Origin: Trinickia symbiotica
GTDB taxonomy: Bacteria; Pseudomonadota; Gammaproteobacteria; Burkholderiales; Burkholderiaceae
Assembly (NCBI RefSeq): GCF_002934455.1
Contig: NZ_PTIR01000017.1
Location: 110,733-174,732 of the forward strand
Direction: 5' to 3'
Length of the DNA stretch: 64,000 bases
In this document: piece by piece, positions 9,331 to 14,668 of the stretch
How the letters are laid out: the number at the start of each line of letters is the position of its first letter
Numbering within the stretch: the first letter of the stretch is position 1
Notes under the pieces: model-generated
The model's database searches: none
The model's input: the letters and a program-made list of their open reading frames with translations, nothing else
What the model was told of the DNA's origin: nothing
Program-made: the position numbers and the translations under genes

Positions 9331-9684
9331 GGGCCTCTAGCTCATGCTTGGTTAGAGCAGCGGACTTGATGTGTGGTGTCCTACGGCCCGCGAGGGTACG
9401 GACATCATCAGAACGGGTTGCCGTCGGGCAAGTTGACTCTGTCCTTCGGTAGAACTGCTCAAATTCGGGGAAACCTCTGTTGTCGGCTTGCCGCTCAAGT
9501 TGGCGGGCAACGTGGCGATCCCGAGCGAAGCTCTCGATATTTCTTCGAGAGAACGTGTAGAGACTGTACGGGCAGGTCGTAAAGACAAGAGACAGTCCAG
9601 ACCACAAACCCGAAAGGGGTGGCGAAAGCCATAGTGGTACGCATAATCCGTTGGTGCCGGGTTCGACTCCCGGGGGGCCCACCA
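9331..9684 (+). tRNA. Split tRNA(CAU), probably tRNA-Ile2, interrupted by a group I intron
   Basis: The exons are 9331-9366 and 9642-9684. Joining them gives a perfect cloverleaf: acceptor GGGCCTC with GGGGCCC, D arm GCTC/GAGC, anticodon stem GCGGA/TCCGT, loop CTCATAA with CAU anticodon, T arm CCGGG-TTCGACT-CCCGG, discriminator A and encoded CCA. The CAU anticodon and overall sequence fit tRNA-Ile2, whose C34 is modified to lysidine by TilS, better than elongator or initiator Met, but the amino acid is an inference. Without removal of the 275-nt insert in the anticodon loop the gene cannot give a functional tRNA. It follows the rpoD terminator directly. The 3' end is the probable integration target of the downstream integrase. 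Confidence 0.9.
9367..9641 (+). ncRNA. Self-splicing group I intron (Azoarcus-like, subgroup IC3) in the tRNA anticodon loop
   Basis: The 275-nt insert starts after U33 of the tRNA and ends with G (9641), as group I introns do. The conserved core elements are readable: P strand AAATTCGGGGAAACCT (9461-9476); R strand GTGTAGAGACTGTACGG (9555-9571) and S strand AAGAGACAGTCCAG (9587-9600), whose GACTGT (9562-9567) and ACAGTC (9592-9597) form a perfect P7. Hairpins with GNRA loops fit P2 (CCC-GCGA-GGG inside GTCC/GGAC, about 9378-9404) and P9 (CCC-GAAA-GGG at 9609-9618 and TGGC-GAAA-GCCA at 9620-9631). A short P1 can pair the exon end ACU with GGU at 9375-9377, giving the U-G wobble at the splice site. 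From memory the core closely matches the Azoarcus tRNA-Ile intron. No homing endonuclease is encoded. Confidence 0.9.
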
Positions 9685-9716
9685 AAATGTCTTCCCGGAT
9701 GTTCCGAGAAAGTCTG

Positions 9717-9752
9717 AAAACCCGCATCGTGTAAGGCGTTGCGGGTTTTTTT
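9717..9752 (+). terminator. Rho-independent terminator after the tRNA gene
   Basis: AAAACCCGCA (9717-9726) pairs with TGCGGGTTTT (9740-9749), followed by further T residues. It ends the tRNA transcript 33 bp after the CCA. Confidence 0.85.
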
Positions 9753-9787
9753 ATGACCGCCTTGGTCCGCGAATGTCCATTGCCAGC

Positions 9788-9859
9788 TACCGTCAGCTGA
9801 CGGTATTTTCGACGGTATACGATAGACTGTGCTGCGCGTCCGCGAAAAAATACCGTCAG
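9788..9859 (+). promoter_or_regulatory. Repeated 9-bp sites (TACCGTCAG) upstream of the integrase
   Basis: A perfect 18-bp palindrome TACCGTCAGCTGACGGTA spans 9788-9805. A further inverted half-site GACGGTAT lies at 9811-9818 and another direct TACCGTCAG at 9851-9859, ten bases before the integrase start. Such repeated short sites in front of a P4-type integrase are probably arm-type binding sites for the integrase itself or its excision/regulatory protein; this role is inferred. Confidence 0.6.
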
Positions 9860-9868
9860 GGCCGAGAC

Positions 9869-11083
9869 ATGCCGCTTACCGACACCGCCTGCCGTCAAGC
9901 CAAAATCAAGGGCAAGCCGTACAAATTGACCGATAGTGGGGGCTTGTACCTGCTGGTCAACCAGGCGGGAAAGTATTGGCGATGGGATTACCGGTATCTC
10001 GGCAAGCGCCAGACGATGGCCTTGGGGGTTTATCCTGAGACCTCGTTGGCGAAGGCACGTGAACGCCATCGGGGAGCACGAGAGACCCTGATGGCTGGTG
10101 CAGACCCGGCACAGGCTAAGAGGGCGGTTAAGCGTCAGGCTAAACTCGCGGCGTTCCATTCGTTCGAAGCGGTGGCAACGGACTGGTTCGCAAAGCATAT
10201 GGTCGGGCGCTCCGAGAGCCATAAGGAGCGCATCTGGAACCGCCTCGAGGCAGATATCTTCCCATGGCTTGGGAAGCGCCCTGTGAACGAAATTGAGGCG
10301 TCAGAAATCTTGGAGTGCTTGCGCCGCATTGAGGCGCGAGGCGCGATTGAAACGGCTGGCCGCGTGCGTTGGTCATGTAGCAAGGTGTTTCGCTATGCCA
10401 TCGCCGCCGGCTTAGCGAAGAACGATCCGGCCGAACTATTGAAGGGCGCATTATCTAGACCGACGATGACGCCGTTTCCCACGATCACCGATCCGGTCGC
10501 GGTTGGTGCACTGCTCCGTGCGCTGGATGGTCTCCAAGCAACGTTGGTGGTCAGGTGTGCCGCGCGCTTAGCGCCGATAGTATTCGTGCGTCCCGGTGAA
10601 CTGCGTCACGCCGAATGGACGGAAATGGATTTGGATAAAGCCGAATGGCGTATCCCGGCGGAGAAGATGAAATCCAGGGCGACTCATGTCGTTCCATTGC
10701 CGACGCAGGCGATCGGTATCCTACGCGAACTGAAGCCGCTGACCGGCGCTGCCAAGTACGTCTTTCCAGGAGAGCGAACGCGGGAGCGGCCGATGAGTGA
10801 GAACACAATCAATGCGGCGTTGCGTCGGCTTGGATATGCCAAGGACGAATTCACGGGGCATAGCTTCCGCAAGATCGCTTCCACGCTGCTAAACGAATCG
10901 CATCTGTGGCATCGCGACGCCATAGAGCGTCAATTGGCGCACGGCGAGCGTGACGAGGTTCGAGCCGCCTATAACTATGCGGAATACCTGCCGGAACGAA
11001 AAAAGATGATGCAGTGGTGGGCGGACTACCTTGATCATCTAAAAGCTGGTGCCGATTTGATACCGACTTTGCGAGGGGCTTAG
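9869..11083 (+). CDS. Tyrosine recombinase, P4-type integrase (DUF4102 N-terminal domain)
   Basis: About 404 residues from the ATG at 9869 (MPLTDTACRQAKIKGKPYKL, the standard N-terminus of DUF4102 integrases; the frame is open upstream to 9773). The arm-binding domain LTDSGGLYLLVNQAGKYWRW / GVYPETSLAKARE is followed by a core-binding segment and the catalytic domain. The latter shows the first Arg in VRPGELRHAEW, HSFRKIASTLLNE (H-x-x-R) and the C-terminal YNYAEYLPERKKMM with the nucleophile Tyr. It lies about 185 bp from the 3' end of the tRNA gene on the same strand, the usual layout of an element integrated at a tRNA. It appears intact. No second copy of the tRNA 3' end was seen, so the element's far boundary is unknown. 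Confidence 0.95.
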   Translation: MPLTDTACRQAKIKGKPYKLTDSGGLYLLVNQAGKYWRWDYRYLGKRQTMALGVYPETSLAKARERHRGARETLMAGADPAQAKRAVKRQAKLAAFHSFEAVATDWFAKHMVGRSESHKERIWNRLEADIFPWLGKRPVNEIEASEILECLRRIEARGAIETAGRVRWSCSKVFRYAIAAGLAKNDPAELLKGALSRPTMTPFPTITDPVAVGALLRALDGLQATLVVRCAARLAPIVFVRPGELRHAEWTEMDLDKAEWRIPAEKMKSRATHVVPLPTQAIGILRELKPLTGAAKYVFPGERTRERPMSENTINAALRRLGYAKDEFTGHSFRKIASTLLNESHLWHRDAIERQLAHGERDEVRAAYNYAEYLPERKKMMQWWADYLDHLKAGADLIPTLRGA

Positions 11084-11201
11084 ATGTTTTTTGCCCTGGA
11101 ACCTCCAGACACAGCTGAGTCTCCCCCTGAGATTTCGCCTTGCAGCAGACCGCGTATAAAGTCCGCCAACGGAACGAAAAAGAGATGTTCGGATACCGAA
11201 C

Positions 11202-11300
11202 TGGGTGTACACGGCGAAGTTCAAGGAAGCGGCCGCGCAACGAGCGAAAGACGGGCCAGGCGTGAGCGCCGTCGCCCTGGTGTTCAGCGCTTCTCGAAAC
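11202..11300 (+). pseudogene. Possible IS3-family transposase OrfA remnant
   Basis: A short stretch translates as VYTAKFKEAAAQRAKDGPG followed by VSAVALVFSAS, which resembles the N-terminal helix-turn-helix start of IS3-type OrfA proteins (YTxEFKxEAV...VAxxLGVS). It has no normal start and merges into unrelated sequence on both sides. I saw no inverted repeats. The surrounding 11084-11414 holds nothing else recognisable. The call is tentative. Confidence 0.3.
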
Positions 11301-11414
11301 GCCCGACCTTCAGTCACGATGAACTATCGGCGCAGGATGAAATGCATGTGTCAGCGACGCCGACCTCGACGATCAGATTCTCAGCGTACACCTGCCGTTG
11401 CATCCAACATACCT

Positions 11415-12305
11415 TCAACTCGCTTGTGCACCACTTCCGACTTTAGCTCTACACCAGCGGCGTCGATCAAACGGAAACACAAGGTAGTCGCGCACGGTGA
11501 GCGGTTCGGACTGGCCTTTGAGGCCGACTTCCGGCCACTCATTCTTTTTCGGCCAGTGTGCCGTGAGAAAAATGGTGTCCCAGATCGTCGTAAAGAACCC
11601 ATAGTTTTTGTGCCGGTGATGCGCTTCCGAAGAGTGGTGAATACGGTGGAACTTATTGTCGCCGATGATGTATCGCAGCGGCCCCAGATTGATGCTCGTG
11701 CTAGAGTGAGAAAGATGGGCCTGAAAGGTAATCAGCGTCATGGCAACCGCGGGCACGACGCCAGATTCAAAGTGGATCAGCGCCAGTGGTAGTGCTACAA
11801 ATACTGCGTAAACAAGTGGCTCGGAAACGTGGTGATTGCAATTCCATGCTGTCAGTTCGCGGATCGAGTGATGAGTGGCGTGCATGCGCCACAGCAATGG
11901 AACCGCATGCTGAGCGCGGTGCATCCAGTAGTAAAAGAAGTCGCCGGCAATCGCCACCGAGACAGCTGAAAGGACGGTCAAGCCCTTGTTAATGATTATG
12001 TTGTCAGAGTGAAGCAACGTGCCGAAATTGATCGTTACGAGCGGCTTAATTCCTAGCCAGCCCAAACTCACAGCGTAGAAATGCCAGATTACCGCGCCGC
12101 ATCCAATGCGAATAATCCAAATCCGCACGCCGCGAACGTATGAGGCAAAACTGTTTCGATAAGCCGGAAAGATTAGCTCGAGCGCGACGCATGCGGTAGC
12201 GAAGATCGCAATCAGTTCGAATGATTTCACATAGGACAGAGCCATCTCATTAACATCAAGAATGTGCATTTTCTTCTCCGGCGAATCGGTCAAATGCGCC
12301 AACAT
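11415..12305 (-). CDS. Sterol desaturase / fatty acid hydroxylase family protein
   Basis: A 296-residue integral membrane protein with four or so hydrophobic segments and the histidine cluster of the non-haem di-iron fatty acid hydroxylase superfamily: HRAQH (residues 129-133), HATHH (142-146), NHH (157-159), and HRIHH plus HRHKNYG (220-236). These ligate two irons and use O2 to hydroxylate or desaturate lipid-like substrates; the actual substrate cannot be deduced. The start at 12305 overlaps the stop of the upstream small ORF (TGATG), suggesting translational coupling; an in-frame ATG at 12269 is an alternative. Located between an integrase and decayed genes, so probably acquired. Confidence 0.85.
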   Translation of the reverse strand: MLAHLTDSPEKKMHILDVNEMALSYVKSFELIAIFATACVALELIFPAYRNSFASYVRGVRIWIIRIGCGAVIWHFYAVSLGWLGIKPLVTINFGTLLHSDNIIINKGLTVLSAVSVAIAGDFFYYWMHRAQHAVPLLWRMHATHHSIRELTAWNCNHHVSEPLVYAVFVALPLALIHFESGVVPAVAMTLITFQAHLSHSSTSINLGPLRYIIGDNKFHRIHHSSEAHHRHKNYGFFTTIWDTIFLTAHWPKKNEWPEVGLKGQSEPLTVRDYLVFPFDRRRWCRAKVGSGAQAS

Positions 12306-12577
12306 CAGGTCGGAGCGACCCGCGTCAACGCGGCGTCTTCTTCACGGAGCTCATGGGTCCAAAACTTATTGATTCCAACGCAGCCCGATGAATTCGGTTT
12401 GGCATCCAGATTGATATCGGCAGCAATAACGTCGGATTGCGTCTTGCAGGTCAAGAAAAATTTCCTTTTCGGGGCGCATTCAAACGGTGATCGTATCGCC
12501 GGCACAGCGCGCACTGCAGGATGTACTATGCGACATTTCCAGAAATCGAAAAAATCAATTGTTTGGATAAGATCCAT
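12305..12577 (-). CDS. Small hypothetical protein coupled to the sterol desaturase gene
   Basis: A 90-residue ORF (MDLIQTIDFFDFWKCRIV ... THELREEDAALTRVAPT) whose TGA stop overlaps the ATG of the sterol-desaturase-family gene as TGATG. A weak GGAA precedes the ATG. I recognise no domain; it contains four Cys residues and no membrane segment. The overlap supports it being a real gene, but without homologs this is not certain. Confidence 0.4.
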   Translation of the reverse strand: MDLIQTIDFFDFWKCRIVHPAVRAVPAIRSPFECAPKRKFFLTCKTQSDVIAADINLDAKPNSSGCVGINKFWTHELREEDAALTRVAPT

Positions 12578-12652
12578 TCGTTCCACGAATGACTGCCCTG
12601 AATGACAGACTGAGGGCTCGAGCTTAAGCAGCCAATGAGGCGCGAGTCCCCA

Positions 12653-12960
12653 ATGCTCGAGGTTCAGCGAATCGATCAGTACTACGGCCAGCAGCCACGC
12701 GTTACGCGATGTGCCGCTCAGGGTGGCGGACGAGGCTTGCACGGTCGTGCTTGGGCGCAACGGCGCCAGGCAAGACGACGCGGCTCAAATGTCTCGTCGG
12801 CTTATTGCCCATCAAGGCTGGCGGGATCGCGCCGGGAGGCATCGAAACTATACGCACGCCCGCATCGGGCACCGGCTGGCCTCGGCTACGTCCCCAAGGG
12901 ATGCGACAAATTTGCCCGTCTGATCGCCGATGAAAACCTCAAGAATCGGTGGTTAGCGGG
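12653..12960 (+). pseudogene. urtE: Decayed urea ABC transporter ATPase (urtE-like) fragment
   Basis: Pieces of an UrtE/LivF-type ATPase are spread over different frames: MLEVQRIDQYYGQQ at the ATG 12653, VVLGRNGA (Walker A, now degenerate) near 12745, KCLVGLLPIKAGGIAPGGI near 12790, and GLGYVPKGCDKFARL at about 12885. At least two frameshifts separate them, and the Walker B and signature motifs are absent. It is clearly a dead fragment left from an insertion or deletion event. The following 13000-13099 contains nothing recognisable. Confidence 0.7.
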
Positions 12961-13099
12961 CGAGCGAAGCGTCGCAACAATGTTCACGCGCCCTTGGTTG
13001 GGCTGGACATCCAGGTGGTGCGCACGGGGAAGAACTGCACACCTCCGATCGTGAACGTGCGGACTAACTAGGTCATATGCAGCACGCGCGCTGAACCGC

Positions 13100-13243
13100 G
13101 CAACGCCCGAGCACAGCGACCGGCTCAAAAGGGTTCGGTCGGAGATGTCATCGAATAGCGTTACGCTCCGGGTAGCCATTGAGCGCACGGCTGACCGTGG
13201 TTCACGACATCCCAAGCTTGTGGGCAAGATCTTTGGGTCTCAT
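13100..13243 (-). pseudogene. Truncated LacI-family repressor remnant
   Basis: From the ATG at 13243 the minus strand reads MRPKDLAHKLGMS, stop, TTVSRALNGYPERNAIR, stop, HLRPNP. This is the LacI/GalR helix-turn-helix with the conserved TTVSRALNG block, broken by an in-frame TGA where Arg is usual (CGA to TGA) and by a deletion before the hinge RPNP. The ATG overlaps the stop of the GH32-like gene (ATGA), so it was once the coupled second gene of that operon. The ligand-binding domain is missing. A LacI-type operator survives upstream of the TonB-receptor gene. Confidence 0.75.
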
Positions 13244-14271
13244 CGCGTGTCGCATTCTTGCCGCTTTCCCGCCAACCTGCCGGGGGCACCGACCCCGTAG
13301 GGCGACGCATCAACTAGCAACCGGCCATTGTCGAGTACGTGGACGGGCATCGGGTCCGAGATCTCCCCGATGAACTGGCTGTCCTTGCCGAATTTCAGAA
13401 AGGCCATGAAGCGCAAGGTACCGTCCGGTGCGTGCACCACCCGGCCGGAATAGAGCGAGCCTGCTGCATCGCCGACCAGAAAGTCTTCCTCGACCAGCCT
13501 CCATTCGCCAAGCGGATGATCGGCAATCAAATAGTGCGTGCCCGTCATGGGCTCGGACATACGCTCGCGGCAATACGTCGGCTCGATATGGTTCTTCGCG
13601 GTGCAGAACAGGCAGTACCAGCGGCCCTGGTGCTCGAAGATCTGCGGTACTTCGAGTTGCCCGAACACCTTCGAGCGGAACAGCGGCGGGCGCAGCGACC
13701 AGTGTTCGAGATCCCGCGACACCGCATGCCCGAGCACGCCGCGTCCGAGCGCCGGGCCTATGGGCTCTCGAGCGGTGAACACCATGTGCCAGCCGTCGCC
13801 GTTCGGGGCGGCGAAGACCCAGGGGTCGCGGAAGGCCTGGTCGTGCCACATATCTGTATTGAGCGGCTCGTACCAAGAAGGATCGATCTCCAGTATCGGA
13901 TTGTGCGCAAGTCGTTCCCACGTATGCAGATCGTCGGATACAGCGGCACCGATGCGCTGCACGAGACCACGATCCGCATGGTTCGTGCCAGTGTAAAACA
14001 TCATCCAGCGCTGCTTCGACGTGCGTACGACCGATCCCGTCCACGTGGTGTAGTCATCCCATGCGGGCGAGCGCGCTGGATGCAGCGTGGTCCCGCGTTC
14101 TGTCCAGTTGACCAGATCGCTGGAGACCGCATGGCCAATCGATACGTTCCAGTGCCGCTGCTCGGGGTCACCGATCGCCTTCGGGGCATTCAGGAAAAAC
14201 ATGTGGGTGAGCCCGCTTTCCTGTGCAAACCAGAAATCCCAAACCCAACGGTCCTCAAGGCGAAATGCCAT
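13240..14271 (-). CDS. GH32-like glycoside hydrolase (cytoplasmic, sucrose/fructoside type)
   Basis: About 343 residues from the ATG at 14271 (MAFRLEDRWVWDFWF, with AGGA 12 bp upstream; an in-frame ATG at 14295 is the alternative). It has the five-bladed propeller pattern of GH32/GH43/GH68 enzymes: candidate nucleophile Asp in WVWDFWF, the RDP motif in AFRDPWVFA, and the candidate acid/base Glu in GQLEVPQIFE, with repeats such as SSDLVNWTERG, SDDLHTWERL and SRDLEHWSL. There is no signal peptide, so it would act on an imported sugar. It was followed by a coupled lacI gene, now dead, and is divergent from the TonB-receptor operon. Exact specificity (sucrose, fructo-oligosaccharide or other) is inferred from the family only. 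Confidence 0.8.
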   Translation of the reverse strand: MAFRLEDRWVWDFWFAQESGLTHMFFLNAPKAIGDPEQRHWNVSIGHAVSSDLVNWTERGTTLHPARSPAWDDYTTWTGSVVRTSKQRWMMFYTGTNHADRGLVQRIGAAVSDDLHTWERLAHNPILEIDPSWYEPLNTDMWHDQAFRDPWVFAAPNGDGWHMVFTAREPIGPALGRGVLGHAVSRDLEHWSLRPPLFRSKVFGQLEVPQIFEHQGRWYCLFCTAKNHIEPTYCRERMSEPMTGTHYLIADHPLGEWRLVEEDFLVGDAAGSLYSGRVVHAPDGTLRFMAFLKFGKDSQFIGEISDPMPVHVLDNGRLLVDASPYGVGAPGRLAGKRQECDTR

Positions 14272-14482
14272 CGCTGCTGTCCTATCTGGCGACACGGTCG
14301 GTTGTTGCGATGTGGGCCATGCCGGGTTGCGCGCCGTCTGGCGCGAATATCAGCGCCAGAAAGCGCGCCGGTCGTTCGACGCAGTGGCTGGCCTGCGAAT
14401 ATTACACTTGATGATTACAATTGCACGCGATACATCAAAATTTTTTAGGGTCGCCTGTCACAAGTCTGCCGGGTTACCTATA

Positions 14483-14496
14483 GAAAAGCGCTTTCA
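14483..14496. promoter_or_regulatory. LacI/GalR-type operator upstream of the TonB receptor operon
   Basis: GAAAAGCGCTTTC contains the perfect 10-bp palindrome AAAGCGCTTT (14485-14494), the central CG-containing form typical of LacI/GalR operators. It lies in the gap (14296-14668) between the divergent GH32-like and TonB-receptor genes. The obvious cognate repressor is the truncated lacI at 13243, so the site may now be unoccupied or used by another LacI protein. No confident -10/-35 pair was seen in the rest of the gap. Confidence 0.6.
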
Positions 14497-14668
14497 ACGC
14501 ATTTTCTTGGGCGAGGAGTCCGGCGACGAACCGCTTCCCATAACTGTCACTAATAGTACACACAAAGAGTAGTAATATCCCTCTGGTCGCGCTGGACGGC
14601 CGCCGAGGCAGCGAAGGCTCGTCGGAGTTTCGCGACTGACCACATACATGACACATTCGGGAAGAACC

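Noticed and set aside
9331..9410. tRNA treated as a pseudogene with a broken anticodon arm
   Set aside because: The 3' half is intact at 9642-9684 and the insert has the group I core, so splicing is the better explanation.
9373..9582. Short frame inside the intron as a possible homing endonuclease
   Set aside because: Under 70 codons with no LAGLIDADG, GIY-YIG or HNH motif; it lies over the ribozyme core.
11084..11446. 120-codon frame after the integrase as a gene
   Set aside because: No recognisable domain; it includes the IS3-like fragment in another frame and lacks a good ribosome-binding site.
12290..14296. Second copy of the tRNA 3' end (attR) bordering the sugar locus
   Set aside because: I looked for the T-arm and acceptor sequence GTTCGACTCCCGG by eye and did not find it; the island boundary remains unknown.
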